Shown here: piece after piece, positions 37,306 to 47,441 of the stretch
How positions within the stretch are numbered: the stretch's first letter is position 1
How the letters are laid out: every line of letters begins with the position of its first letter
Source: Diplonema japonicum
Lineage: Eukaryota > Euglenozoa > Diplonemea > Diplonemida > Diplonemidae
DNA: 64,000 nucleotides
Assembly (NCBI GenBank): GCA_964019335.1
Contig: OZ025660.1
Span: 558,001 to 622,000 of the forward strand
Reading direction: 5' to 3'
Notes under the pieces: model-generated
The model's input: the letters and a program-made list of their open reading frames with translations, nothing else
The model's database searches: none
What the model was told of the DNA's origin: nothing
Translations under genes and position numbers: made by a program

Positions 37306-37523
37306 GTCAGATTTAACAGAAGTGTGCAAATGGGAGAACAGTGCAAGACAAAGGAGAAGAATGGCAAATGAAATATTAGGAATACTAGAACAGCGAAAGC
37401 CCAATGTCCTTCGAGAATTAAAAGATAAAAGGGAACAAAGGAAGAGAGGGAGTGGAGGGAGGGAAAAGTGTAACCAGACATGTGTCATGGTTACGAGGTA
37501 TAACGGGGGAGGAGGGGGGGATG

Positions 37524-37551
37524 CTCTCGGCCCACCACAGGTGGGCGAGGG
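37524..37551 (-). other. Conserved hairpin downstream of LPMO copy 2
   Basis: CTCTCG, one unpaired base, CCCACC, loop ACA, GGTGGG, CGAGGG: a 12-bp stem including one G-T pair. The same hairpin stands at 47442-47469 and 52099-52126, each preceded by a GTAACC...GGTTAC pair about 30-60 bases away. It may be part of the LPMO 3' UTR. Confidence 0.75.
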
Positions 37552-37583
37552 GGATCATATAGGTACTGTCTATTTTCCAAGGA

Positions 37584-37693
37584 AAAAAACTAGTGGCTCC
37601 ATCTGTTTGTGCGCACTGTTATAATAACAAGAATTACTCAACGTGCGCCAACAACTAGTTTCAAGTCTCACAATTGAATTTTTAAAACAAAAG
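37584..37693. repeat. MITE-like short element, copy B
   Basis: Shares ACTAGT-bounded ends, CTGTTTGTGCGCAC and AGTCTCACAATTG...TTTAAAACAAAAG with 28641-28760. Its right end directly abuts the duplicated LPMO flank, replacing the T-tract spacer found there in copies 3 and 4. Confidence 0.55.
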
Positions 37694-37793
37694 ACACGAT
37701 GCACAAGTCACAGAAGAAGAATAAGAAGAGGAAGCCTAAAAAGTAGTTGTTGCTGTCTTGTCCCAATTAAGTCGTGTTGTTGTTGTTGCTGTT

Positions 37794-38858
37794 TCAGCCA
37801 ATCTTGTAGCCGAGGTGGTTGCCGGTAAGGCATTGGGCGTACCACCTGCTCTGCTTGTAGCAAGAGGCCCCGCCGGAGCAGCAGGTGGGGGCGTGAAGGC
37901 AGCTTCCCCACTTCGGGATCGCCGTGCGGCAACCAGAGGAAGGAGGGGGAACAGGAACGGGGACAGGTGGGACAGGAACAGGAGGAGTGGGAGGGGTGGG
38001 GACAGGTGGTGTGTTCCCGTTCCCCGCTGCAGGGATGCACTGGGAATACCACTGGCTCTGCCTGTCGCACACCGCCCCTTGCGTGCAGCAGTGCATCGCG
38101 CTCGTGCAAGCCCCCCACATGGGAATCGTCCTCGAGCACCCTGTGGTGGGGGGAACAGGGACAGGGGGAACGGGAACGGGGGGAACAGGAACAGGTGGGA
38201 CAGGAACAGGAGGAGTGGGAGGGGTGGGAACAGGGGGAACCGGAACAGGAGGAACAGGGTTCCCACCGCCACCACCACCACCACCACCACCTCCACTGAA
38301 GTCCAAGTCAACAGCGTTGTAGAAGCTTGCGGCGGTGTCACCGACATCCCAGATGGCGAGGACAACGTGGTAGCCCGACTTGGAGGGGAGGGTGCAGGAG
38401 TGGGTCGTCACCATCGGGGGCTTCACCATCCCGCCCGCCGCGGAGCAGAAGGGAGCATCCTCGAAGCTGCCCCTCCCGAGGGGAGCGTTCTGGTTCCACC
38501 CATCCTTCGTGATGTAGTACCTCCAGTCCAGGGTCACGTGGTTCGCCGTGAACTGCCAGGTGAAGTCGGTCCTGCCCCCGCTCGCTGCCGTCTTCGCCCA
38601 CCTGCTCGAAGACTGCTCGTTCAGAGGGGCCCAGGTTGCGCTCCCCGCCGCCGCCAGCTGCCCGTCCGGAGGACCGCTCGCTGGGTACCGGTCCGGTCCC
38701 TCCACACTCTGCGGCTCGTACTGCACCCCTCCGCACCCGCTGTTTGTCTTCAGCTTGCACGCGTAGTTCCGAGAAGGCGGGCTCATCACGTAGCCGTGTC
38801 CCTCAACCCGCACCACTGCTGCCGCTGCCAGCAGCATCGGAAGTCCCAAGCGCTTCAT
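37794..38858 (-). CDS. AA10 LPMO with two CBM1-like modules, copy 2
   Basis: 354 aa, same architecture as copy 1: signal peptide 1-20, copper ligands His21 and His107, catalytic domain to about 188, Gly/Pro-Val linkers and two CBM1-like modules. It shares WYSQC in the first CBM and the C-terminal TGNHLGYKIG with copies 3 and 4, so it belongs with them rather than copy 1. There are no breaks. The 5' A tract before the start codon is shorter and interrupted compared with copy 1. The 3' flank has lost most of the (TTG)n run. It lies between mosaic regions B and C, and the next gene upstream is a His-rich repeat gene. Confidence 0.93.
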   Translation of the reverse strand: MKRLGLPMLLAAAAVVRVEGHGYVMSPPSRNYACKLKTNSGCGGVQYEPQSVEGPDRYPASGPPDGQLAAAGSATWAPLNEQSSSRWAKTAASGGRTDFTWQFTANHVTLDWRYYITKDGWNQNAPLGRGSFEDAPFCSAAGGMVKPPMVTTHSCTLPSKSGYHVVLAIWDVGDTAASFYNAVDLDFSGGGGGGGGGGGNPVPPVPVPPVPTPPTPPVPVPPVPVPPVPVPPVPVPPTTGCSRTIPMWGACTSAMHCCTQGAVCDRQSQWYSQCIPAAGNGNTPPVPTPPTPPVPVPPVPVPVPPPSSGCRTAIPKWGSCLHAPTCCSGGASCYKQSRWYAQCLTGNHLGYKIG

Positions 38859-38974
38859 TTCTGTTTTTGTTCTTTTCTTTTTTGTTTTGTGTGGAAACTG
38901 TGGAGTGAAAATAGAGACAGAGTAGCGAGCCTCCTCTCCCCCTTATTTCTCGTGGACCCTTTTTGAATGGGAAA

Positions 38975-39305
38975 AATGAATGGATCAGTTTCCTTCTGTC
39001 ATTTATGTGTTAAAGGGGAATCAGGAGACTGTGTCTTCATAGAATGGCTCGCTTATAAGCTTGCTGAAAGCTCTTTTCCCTCCATTCCCATCACCCTTCC
39101 TTGGGCTTGACTGGCTCGCTTATAAGCTTGCTGAAAGCTCTTTTCACTCCATTCCCATCACTCTCCTCTCGCATCAGGACTGGAGGATGGTATCTTTACT
39201 GCGAAAGGCCTTCCGTGGCACCCGTGCTGTGTTCCTCGAGCTTTTACTTCACTCGCTCTTTCTTCTTCTTTGTGTCCTCATCTCCCGCCCTGCAGCACAA
39301 ACACA
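38975..39305. repeat. Mosaic repeat region C
   Basis: Truncated modules upstream of LPMO copy 2: 38988-39047 (TTTCCTTCTGTCATTTATG...), a short piece with CTGGCTCGCTTATAAGC present twice in tandem (39045-39075 and 39112-39140), 39177-39230 (AAAGGCCTTCCGTGG) and a fragment at 39277-39304. The rest up to 39674 is non-coding and AT-rich. Confidence 0.8.
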
Positions 39306-39674
39306 AAAACAAAATAAATACAAGGACAACTATTTTCTCTCTCTTTTATTACCAAAAAACAGTATGACAAGAGAAAAAACAAGTGGGGGACAGATCAAGA
39401 TGAAGAAAAACCATAGAACAAAGATTACAAAAGACAAATGAGTTAAAGGAGATCGTTGTGAGACGCTCCTGAAAAAAAGGAGGGAGGTGAGAAGAGAGAA
39501 TGCACCGGAAAAAATGGATGTATCACGGAAGGTTTTTCTTTTGAAAAAAGTGTGATATTCATACAAACCCTTTTTGCTCAGTGCAAATGTAAAGGAGGGG
39601 AAATGAAACCAGTTCCTTAACAGAAGCTGAGGATCAGATAAGAATGGGAAGGAGAGGGAGGATGTTCTAGTTCT

Positions 39675-40439
39675 CTAACCTTGCTTGACAGTGGCTTCCT
39701 TGTGGACCTCATCAATAGTCACACGACCGTTAGCTTCGGTGAGTACAGTTTTTTCGTCTACTACTGCATGGCACTTGTGGTTGGGGTCTCTGGTGATTTG
39801 CTCTACTTTTTCACGGTGGACGTGGCCAGCATAGGTGTCCTTGTCGGTGACAACAGTGTGTGTGGTTTCAACAGTGCCACGCACCTCCACAGTGTCAGTC
39901 ACCTCGTGGACGCGGGCCCCGTTGACGACCTTGTCGTCGACGACGTGCCGGGTCACACTGCTGCCGGTTCGAGGGTCGAGCTCAGTTTCAATGATTTTCT
40001 CAATGGTGGTGACCTCTTCGTGGTGGTGCGACCCTGGTTCGTCCCTGTCCGTGACCACTCTCTTCACGATGCCGTCTCCCAGAAGAGTGCGGTTCGTGGT
40101 CACCCTTTGCTCTTCGTGAATGTGGTTCCCATCAATCTCTGTGTCCGTCACCAGCTTTTTTACGTGCCTGTTGCCCTTGTCTGTGTTCGTCACCTCCTGG
40201 TGGATGTGCTCCCCATGCAAACCATCCTTCTCCGTCACCTCCCTGTGCACGAGTTCACCGTTCTTTTCAAAGTCCGTGCTCTCCGTGTGAGTGTGCCCAT
40301 TGGAGCTTACCTTGTCAATTACCTCCTTGTGCACGTGCTGTCCAAGTTCATCATGGTCCTTTACAACCTTTGTGATGGTCACATCCTTGTCGGTGATTGT
40401 TTCAGTCGTGGTCACGTCTTTTGTGGGCGCGTGCGACAT
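39675..40439 (-). CDS. Histidine-rich repeat protein, short form 1
   Basis: 254 aa, intronless. The N terminus (MSHAPTKDVTTTETITDKDV) nearly repeats that of the 525-aa member. About 150 residues of HVHKEV-type and VTDTE-type repeats follow, then a single ~92-residue C-terminal repeat (SVTRHVVDDKVVNG ... VTIDEVHKEATVKQG). It is 271 residues shorter than the long form, which is three long-repeat units. It shares its 5' leader (CATTTGTTTTGTGGA, plus strand) and an upstream mosaic piece with the next paralogue at 41488-42243, so these two come from a recent tandem duplication. They differ mainly at about residues 86-110 and in the C-terminal half. Confidence 0.85.
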   Translation of the reverse strand: MSHAPTKDVTTTETITDKDVTITKVVKDHDELGQHVHKEVIDKVSSNGHTHTESTDFEKNGELVHREVTEKDGLHGEHIHQEVTNTDKGNRHVKKLVTDTEIDGNHIHEEQRVTTNRTLLGDGIVKRVVTDRDEPGSHHHEEVTTIEKIIETELDPRTGSSVTRHVVDDKVVNGARVHEVTDTVEVRGTVETTHTVVTDKDTYAGHVHREKVEQITRDPNHKCHAVVDEKTVLTEANGRVTIDEVHKEATVKQG

Positions 40440-40509
40440 TTGTTTTGTGGAGTGGAGGTTTTTTTGTTTCCTTTGTTTTTTTTAAATTGCTTGTGGGGGA
40501 GAGGGGAGG

Positions 40510-41023
40510 ATGATTCTTGCATCAGGACTGGAGGAAGGATCACTTTACAATTAAAGGCCTTCCGTGGCACCCGTGCTTTTTCTTTTAGTTTCTTTCTCCA
40601 CAACATGTCTCGCACCCCTCCAACGCCTCTTTCATGTATGAAGAACGCGAAGTGGTGTTAATTAAGGGTGCTCTTTCTTCTCCTCGGGGGTTACTTTTCC
40701 TTTTTTTTTTCTTTTTTGTTGAACCTTTGGATTTCCCTCGTTTCGTGCCCTTTCCCTGGTTTACTCAGTTTATTTTTCAAAAAAACACAGTTCTATCGCA
40801 GACCAGCCAACCCTGAAGGGCCGACCGACTAGGATCGGAGGTGACAGAATGGGTGTGTTGAGTTCTCATCACAGAGTTCCCATTCGTAGGAAAGTCCCCG
40901 CTTCTCCCAAAACAGAAAAAAAGGAGACATCAGAACAGATCTTGGTTTGCGAATGGAATGGTTGTACACACTGCACCCAAAGGTGCTTCATACGCCAGGT
41001 AAAGTGGTGTCATCATCTTGCGT
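40510..41023. repeat. Mosaic repeat region D
   Basis: Contains a variant of the CTTCCGTGGCACCCGTGCT module (40512-40577), a piece of the CATGTCTCGCACCCCTCC module (40602-40673) and the whole CGCAGACCAGCCAACCC module (40788-41022). No gene. The following 41024-41487 is low-complexity, with long C runs (41203-41219 and 41271-41290), and also lacks a gene. Confidence 0.8.
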
Positions 41024-41487
41024 GCTTTGTCCAGGTTTGGCTTTGGCTCATACCCTTCTATGAGGATCAAAGCAGAAATCTACTAAGAAAAAAAATATCT
41101 TTTTAAAAAATAAAGAAGAAATGAAAGAAGGAAAGGAAGAACTAAGGAAGGAACATAAAAGGAAGAAAAAAAAGGGGGAAACGTAAAAAAGAATAACATT
41201 CTTTCCCCCCCCCCCCCCCTGCATACAATTAATAAATGAATCATACCAACGATAGAAGGGGTGTCCAGCAACCCCCCCCCCCCCCCCCCCACCAAAAGCT
41301 GGCAATAAAAAAAGCAGGACATCTTAAGATGTGCATGCAATTTAAAAAAAAAAAGTCGGTACTTAAGAGATCGCATACCGCTTTTTGTTTGAATGTAACA
41401 GGCTTTCATCTAAAGAGGAAGGGTCCCTTATCAAAGACCCCGTCTTTTTTTTTCTTTTTTTTTTTTTTTTGTATCCCCATCCTTCCT

Positions 41488-42243
41488 TTACTGGAGAGAG
41501 GATTTTCTGTGAGACTCGTCGACCTGTGTCACGACCCCATCCTTGGTGACGACAATTTTCTCGTCGACAGTAGTGTGCTCTGTGTTTCCGAGTTTGGTTG
41601 TTTTTTCAGTAGTCTCACGGTGGACGTGGCCAGCATAGGTGTCCTTGTCGGTGACAACAGTGCGTGTGGTTTCAACAGTGCCACGCACCTCCACAGTGTC
41701 AGTCACCTCGTGGACGCGGGCCCCGTTGACGACCTTGTCGTCGACGACGTGCCGGGTCACACTGTTCCCCAAGTCGGAGGGGTTTGATGTGTCGTTTGAT
41801 TTCTCAATGGTGGTGACCTCTTCGTGGTGGTGCGACCCTGGTTCGTCCCTGTCCGTGACCACTCTCTTCACGATGCCGTCTCCCAGAAGAGTGCGGTTCG
41901 TGGTTACTTTTTTCTGTTCATGAACGTGGTTCCCCTCTTTGTCCACATCCAGCACCTTTTCCTCCACGTGCCTGTCTCCTTTGTCTGTGTTCATTGACAC
42001 TTCGCGAACGTGCTCCCCATGCAAACCATCCTTCTCCGTCACCTCCCTGTGCACGAGTTCACCGTTCTTCTCAACATCCGTGCTCTCCGTGTGAGTGTGC
42101 CCATTGGGGCCTACTTTGTCGATTACCTCCTTGTGCACGTGCTGTCCAAGTTCATCATGGTCCTTTACAACCTTTGTGATGGTCACATCCTTGTCGGTGA
42201 TTGTTTCAGTCGTGGTCACGTCTTTTGTGGGCGCGTGCGACAT
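41488..42243 (-). CDS. Histidine-rich repeat protein, short form 2
   Basis: 251 aa, intronless, with one ~90-residue C-terminal repeat like the short form at 39675-40439. The first 80 residues and the central TTNRTLLGDGIVKRVVTDRD segment are almost identical between the two, while residues about 82-110 (VREVSMNTDKGDRHVEEKVL) and the last 45 residues differ. The same alternation of near-identical and divergent blocks suggests gene conversion or selection on parts of the protein. No export signal. Function unknown. Confidence 0.85.
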   Translation of the reverse strand: MSHAPTKDVTTTETITDKDVTITKVVKDHDELGQHVHKEVIDKVGPNGHTHTESTDVEKNGELVHREVTEKDGLHGEHVREVSMNTDKGDRHVEEKVLDVDKEGNHVHEQKKVTTNRTLLGDGIVKRVVTDRDEPGSHHHEEVTTIEKSNDTSNPSDLGNSVTRHVVDDKVVNGARVHEVTDTVEVRGTVETTRTVVTDKDTYAGHVHRETTEKTTKLGNTEHTTVDEKIVVTKDGVVTQVDESHRKSSLQ

Positions 42244-42360
42244 TTGTTTTGTGGAATGGAGGAGTGGAGGGGTATTTTTTTCGCCTCTTTATTTGGTTTG
42301 TGTGTTTTTTTTTTTTCTTCTTCTTTGTATCTTCTCGTTCTCGATTTTCCTACAAAGTAG

Positions 42361-43670
42361 TGATTCTTGCATCAGGACTGGAGGAAGGATCACTTTAGAT
42401 GAGTAAAAGGCCTTCCGTGGCACCCGTGCTTTTTAAGCCAAATCCAACGAACAAGTTAATTAAGATGCCAGAGTTACTTTTTAAAAAAGGAGATTTCTAC
42501 TTCAAAAGGTAACAAAAACAGTAGTCTCACGCTGATAAAGCTCCATTCCAAGCATGAGGTGCCCAACGGGTGGTATGTACAGCGTTTCTTTTCCTTTCAT
42601 ATTCCACCAGAACTGTCTCGCATTGCTTCACAACCATCACCCTATTAAGAGGGAACTGGCTCGCTTATAAGCTTGCTGAAAGCTTATTTCCCTCCTTCCT
42701 TTTGCTCTCCCATCTCTCTCTTCACTTCTCCTCTCGCATCAGGACTGGAGGATGGTATCTTTACTGCGAAAGGCCTTCCGTGGCACCCGTGCTGTGTTCC
42801 TCGAGCTTTCACTTCACTCGCTCTTTTCTTCTTCTTTGTGTCCTCATCTCCCGCCCACTTTCACCCTGCAGCACAAACAGAGTGTGACTGCTGCAACGAC
42901 AGCGGAGGGCGGTGAAAGAGCCAGGATGGAATGAAATTGTGTTTGAGCCTTGACGACAAATGGAAAGAAGTCAGAAGTCCTTGTTGTAAATCATGAATTG
43001 AAAGATCAGAAGCAAGACTGGCATGTCGTGAAAGGGTCGTTGTCATCATCTTGGTTTGTGCAAAAAAGAAAAAGGAAACCTTTTCCTCAAAAAGGCAAAA
43101 GAGAACCGCTGGAGTCTCACGCTGATAAAGCTCCCATTCCAAGCATGAGGTGCCCAACGGGTGGTATGTACAGCGTTGCGTTGTGTTGCGTTGCCTGTCC
43201 CTCCACTCCAAGGAGAAGGGTGTGCATCAGACGATGCCGTCTCACTGGTGTCTGCTCAGCACCAACAGAAGCCTGCCGGTTCATAAAAAATAGGATCTAA
43301 GTGGTGAATCATCATCTGCTCATTCCTTGGAGGGTATCTATTTATTTTATTTCCCCCTAATTCTCTCAGTTTATTTTTCAAAAAAAACACAGTTCTATCG
43401 CAGACCAGCCAACCCTGAAGGGCCGACCGACTAGGATCGGAGGTGACAGAATGGGTGTGTTGAGTTCTCATCACAGAGTTCCCATTCGCAGGAAAGTCCC
43501 CGCTTCTCCCAAAACAGAAAAAAGGCGATGTTTAAGGGCAAATCCCACTCGAGGACCACCCTAAAAAAGGAGACATCAGAACAGATCTTGGTTTGCGAAT
43601 GGAATGGTTGTACACACCGCACCCAAAGGTGCTTCATACGCCAGGTAAAGTGGTGTCATCATCTTGCCCA
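42361..43670. repeat. Mosaic repeat region E
   Basis: Modules in a further order: 42369-42431 (CTTCCGTGGCACCCGTGCT variant, also at 40519), 42527-42585, 42620-42683, 42741-42795, 42843-42915, 42914-43070, 43117-43185 and 43389-43665. The last copy carries a 50-base insertion at about 43524-43567 relative to 40788 and 36618. No gene. The 43671-44414 stretch that follows is unique, without a recognisable gene. Confidence 0.82.
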
Positions 43671-44414
43671 CGACGGGACCCACCCCACCCCAGCAAGCAC
43701 AGAGTTGTGAATAAACAAGAATAACAAGAAAATAGCTCAGGAAAAGAAGAAAAGAGGGAGGAATGGAGCACCCAAAGGTGGGATGCCTTTTTTTTGCCAA
43801 AGAAGCAGGTAGAGTTAAGTCTCTCCGTCTCTCTATGTCCTTTCTTCATTTCGTGTGTTTATCCTCATGATCAAGTTGCTACTAAGTTGTAACGCCTACA
43901 GACGTCATCTACGGGTTGACGAACTTACATACTCAAATTGAAGAAAGCAAAAAACAACGAAACGGGAAATGAATGGAGGAACAGAAGATCACTGCAAATG
44001 AAGAGGTGTTCGCAGCAAAGGCCCACCGTAAAAAATAAGGGCACGAAAAAAAGAAAACAAAGCACAACCCCCTCAAAGAATGTGGAGTTATATCCACACC
44101 TGTTCTGCGGGGGTTCATGAAGTATAGCCCAGCTGTAGTAGGCTAGCTAGAATGTTGGGAAGAAAGTGTGGTGATCCTTCGGAGGGATGGGAACAGAGAG
44201 CAGTGGAGCTGCGGACCACTCTTTCTCATTGTGGTTCGTGGTGTCTTTCTTTCATTCTCTCCTTTTTTTTCCCCCCTCTCTGTCCCCTCCTCATCCGGAG
44301 GATCGTTTGTTTTTTTTTTCTTTTTTTTTTTCTCTTTTTTTTCTTCTTTCCTTTTGTTCTCTCGTGGGAATTTTATTTTTATGCATTTTATCATAAAAAC
44401 TACGGACTACTGTC

Positions 44415-44729
44415 TCACAGCTTCTTGGCAACCATGGATGTCACCTTCCCGTCGGAAACAGTGAAGGTCTGCCTCACCTTCAGGGTCACAAGGCCCAGGG
44501 CCACCTTTGCCTTCAGGGTGCGTGTGAAGGTGCCCTCGGGGGTCTCCACCAGCTCCGTCTCCCCGTAGAAGTCAGGTGCATCATCGCCTGACAACTGCTT
44601 CCTCAAAGCCCCCTTCCCCTTCACCTCCCACCGGGGGGTCTTGAAGTGCGCATCCTCCGCAACAAGGGCCAGCATCCCATCACGGTCCTTTGCCTTCATG
44701 CACTTTACGTACTGCTGCACAACGTCCAT
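44415..44729 (-). CDS. NTF2-like (SnoaL-type) small protein
   Basis: 104 aa. The N terminus (MDVVQQYVKCMKAKDRDGML) and the segment LVAEDAHFKTPRWEVKGKGA, followed by alternating strands to the end, follow the cone-shaped NTF2-like fold of SnoaL/ketosteroid-isomerase relatives: a helix, then A-x-D-A-x-F, then curved strands. No catalytic assignment can be made. The Met at 44729 is taken as start because upstream codons come from homopolymers. Soluble, no export signal. Such proteins are often small-molecule-binding or oligomerisation domains. Confidence 0.8.
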   Translation of the reverse strand: MDVVQQYVKCMKAKDRDGMLALVAEDAHFKTPRWEVKGKGALRKQLSGDDAPDFYGETELVETPEGTFTRTLKAKVALGLVTLKVRQTFTVSDGKVTSMVAKKL

Positions 44730-45619
44730 TATTTTGTGTGTTTGGTGGTTTGTTTTTACCTGCTGTTCATTTTTTTTTTTTTTTTTTTTTTTTTTATAAA
44801 GAGAAACAAAAAAAGAAGAACAAAGAAGAAGAAAAAAAAAGGGAAACAAGATAAGAAGAGGAAGACAAGAAGAAGAAGAAGAAAAACGATCGATATGTCG
44901 CCAAGAGCGCCAGCTCCACCTAAGTGGGCTGCCAAACGGAGTGTAATAAAAACATGCAGCAACTATCAAGAAAACAGCTTTCAAAGGAGAAACCACCACT
45001 GCGAGTGCCTGCAATGGATGCAGTGGTAGGGCTGCTGCTGCTGACAAAAAAAAGAAAAGGAGAGAGAAAAAAAGAGCAAGGAAAAAAAAAAAAAAAAAAA
45101 AAAAAGAAAATAAAAAAATGAAGGTTGCAAAAACGTAGCAAGCCTGCAAAATTGAACAAAAAAGAAGGGGAAGGGAGGGATAACATGTTTGTATATTGGT
45201 GGGAGCAAGAATGATCGTTGTGCATGACACCAGGAGCTATGAAAACGTGTGAGCTGTTTCCTTCTATTCCTTTTTAAGGGGTGCGGTAAGAATAGGTACC
45301 GCCGGGTCAAGTAAGGTGCTCTATCTCTTTGTTGTTCGTTTCAACTTTCCGGCAACCGTGCTTGGCTGCTTTCCAAGTTAAAAAACAAACCTTATAAATC
45401 GTCGCGATGGCAAAGGGCTTGCTCGGCTGTTTTTCTAAAGTTTCAAACAAACCTTCTTAAAAATCGTCGCGATTGCAAAGGGAACGAAAAAGAGAAAGAA
45501 CAAGAAGAAGAATAAGGGAATAAAAAAAAGGGGGGGAATGGCTTTATTAAAAAAAAGTCGTTGGTGGTGATTGTTTCATCCCTCGCCCTCTCGTGGCTGG
45601 CTGGTGTGGCTTTCCCTTC
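44730..45619. other. Intergenic with a tandem duplication
   Basis: No gene. Long T and A tracts (44769-44794, 45089-45107). A tandem pair of about 60-base units lies at 45361-45483, each with AAACAAACCTT followed by AAATCGTCGCGAT and GCAAAGGG. Confidence 0.75.
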
Positions 45620-47080
45620 TCAGTTCATGAAAGGAGCCCAGTAGCCTCCATTATTGTTGGGGCTCGCTTCAGGGTGGAAGTTGTTGGCCTGCGGGGGGAC
45701 GTAGTTGGTGTCCACCAAGGTCTGGATGCGGTCCTTGATCTCCCTGACCTTATCGGGGTACTGGCCCACAAGGTTCACCCTCTCATTGGGGTCGTCGATG
45801 AGGTTGAAGAGGTACTCGTCTGCGACGGAGTCGGGTGCTTCCCAGGTGTACGGGTTGATGGTCCAGTAGCCGTCGTAGTAGGTGGACTGGTTGAGGTTCG
45901 GGTTCACGATGAGCTTCCAGTCCCCGCTGATGAAGGCTGTGTAGTTCTTCCCGTTGTCGAAGATGTTGATGGGGACCTCCGTGCGCAGCAGCGGGCCTTC
46001 CTCCATGATCGCCCTCCACTGCGACACCCCGTCGGAGGTCTGCTCGGGGAGGGACGCTGCTTCCAACAGGGTGGGGAGCCAGTCCACAGCGTGGATGAGC
46101 CCCTTGAAGCCGGTGCCCCTCTTGGTCGAGGGGATCACCCTGTCCCCGCCCTGCAGGAACCCCACCGCCCGCACCCCGCCGTCGAAGAGCGTGAACTTCC
46201 CCGCACGCAGGGGCCAGTTCGACCCTGCAGACCCCACCTCCCCCGACGAGGTTCCCGTCATCGACACGTCCACCTCCCCCCCGTTGTCCGAGGTGAAGAT
46301 CATGAGCGTGTTCTCCCAGAGCCCGAGGTCCCTGTAGAGGGCGACGAGCTCCCCGATCGCCCTGTCCACCTCGTACATCATGTTGCAGTAGACCTTCCTC
46401 TTTGCGGGCTGCACCCCGTCGCACTCTGTCGTCGGGGTAGGAGGGTTTTCCAGCGGGATGTGCATGTTCTGGTGCGAGAAGTACAGGAAGCTCGGGCTGT
46501 TCTTCTCCGCGATCTGGTGCAGGTATGTGTTCGCCTCCCTCATGAAGGCCGTCATCGAGTACTCCCCGACCGTGGCGTTCCTCTCCTTGTTCAGCCAGAA
46601 GTCGAACCCGCTCAACCTTCCCATCTCCACCGTGTGGTTGTAGTAGTCCCCCATCGCCTGCATGTAGCCCAAGTATTGCTGGAAGCCACGCTCCGTCGGG
46701 GTCTGCGCCCATTTCGCGTAGCCGCAGTGCCACTTCCCGATCATGTAGGTGTCGTACCCGGACGACACAAGGTACTCCGGGAGCGTCTTGTCCGTTGCCG
46801 GGATCCCGGCCGAGCTCCCGGGCAGGACCGTTTCCAGGTGCTGCATCCCCGTGTGGAAGGGATACCTCCCCGTCATGAAGGCTGACCTCGTCGGGCTGCA
46901 CACAGGTTGCATGTAGTACCTCTCAAGCTTGATTCCATTGTTGGCCAACTCGTTGATGTTGGGAGACGGCAGGTTGCCCCCTTGGTACCCCACGTCTGCC
47001 CACCCCAGGTCGTCCACCACCAGCATCAGGATGTGCGGTTGTGCACTCAAGGCTGCAGCGAAGCAGAGAACGGACAGCAT
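45620..47080 (-). CDS. Secreted sulfatase (arylsulfatase B-like)
   Basis: 486 aa from the chosen start. Signal peptide MLSVLCFAAALSA, then a sulfatase domain: VVDDLGWADVGY (metal-binding Asp pair), CSPTRSAFMTGRYP with Cys61 as the formylglycine precursor in the C-x-P-x-R motif, GKWHCGY (Lys/His), FTSDNGG (metal ligands) and GKFTLFDGGVR. It likely removes sulfate esters from sulfated polysaccharides or glycosaminoglycans outside the cell or in lysosomes. The Cys-type site needs a formylglycine-generating enzyme. Upstream codons (poly-Lys) are tract artefacts, so the second in-frame start is preferred. Intronless and GC-rich like the LPMO genes, which would fit bacterial origin, though eukaryotic sulfatases are also common. 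Confidence 0.9.
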   Translation of the reverse strand: MLSVLCFAAALSAQPHILMLVVDDLGWADVGYQGGNLPSPNINELANNGIKLERYYMQPVCSPTRSAFMTGRYPFHTGMQHLETVLPGSSAGIPATDKTLPEYLVSSGYDTYMIGKWHCGYAKWAQTPTERGFQQYLGYMQAMGDYYNHTVEMGRLSGFDFWLNKERNATVGEYSMTAFMREANTYLHQIAEKNSPSFLYFSHQNMHIPLENPPTPTTECDGVQPAKRKVYCNMMYEVDRAIGELVALYRDLGLWENTLMIFTSDNGGEVDVSMTGTSSGEVGSAGSNWPLRAGKFTLFDGGVRAVGFLQGGDRVIPSTKRGTGFKGLIHAVDWLPTLLEAASLPEQTSDGVSQWRAIMEEGPLLRTEVPINIFDNGKNYTAFISGDWKLIVNPNLNQSTYYDGYWTINPYTWEAPDSVADEYLFNLIDDPNERVNLVGQYPDKVREIKDRIQTLVDTNYVPPQANNFHPEASPNNNGGYWAPFMN

Positions 47081-47441
47081 TGTGTGCGGTTTCCTTTTTT
47101 TTTTTTTTTTCACTTCTTAAACCTGTGTGACTGATTGGGGGCTATGGCGTATTAAAAAACGAGAATTGAAAGGAAAATAAAAATGCAGAATTAAAAAAAA
47201 GCCTTCTTTTTAACTCTTCAAAAGAAAAATGTAGTATTAAAAAAGTATTTTTATATTTTTATTCCTCAACGAAACAGCGGGAGCCACCATTTAGTGAGCG
47301 TCAAATACGCAATATCACCAGCTGTCCATTGGGAAAATAAAAAAAAGTTTTAAAGAAAAGGAACAACCGAGAGGGAAAGGAGGGGGGAAAGTGTAACCAG
47401 ACATGTGTCATGGTTACAAGGTATAATAATCGGGAGGAAAG

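Noticed and set aside
45593-46885. 430-codon plus-strand ORF opposite the sulfatase
   Set aside because: Antisense shadow of a GC-rich gene; composition (Val, Arg, His, Pro) has no domain, and the sulfatase motifs on the minus strand are complete.
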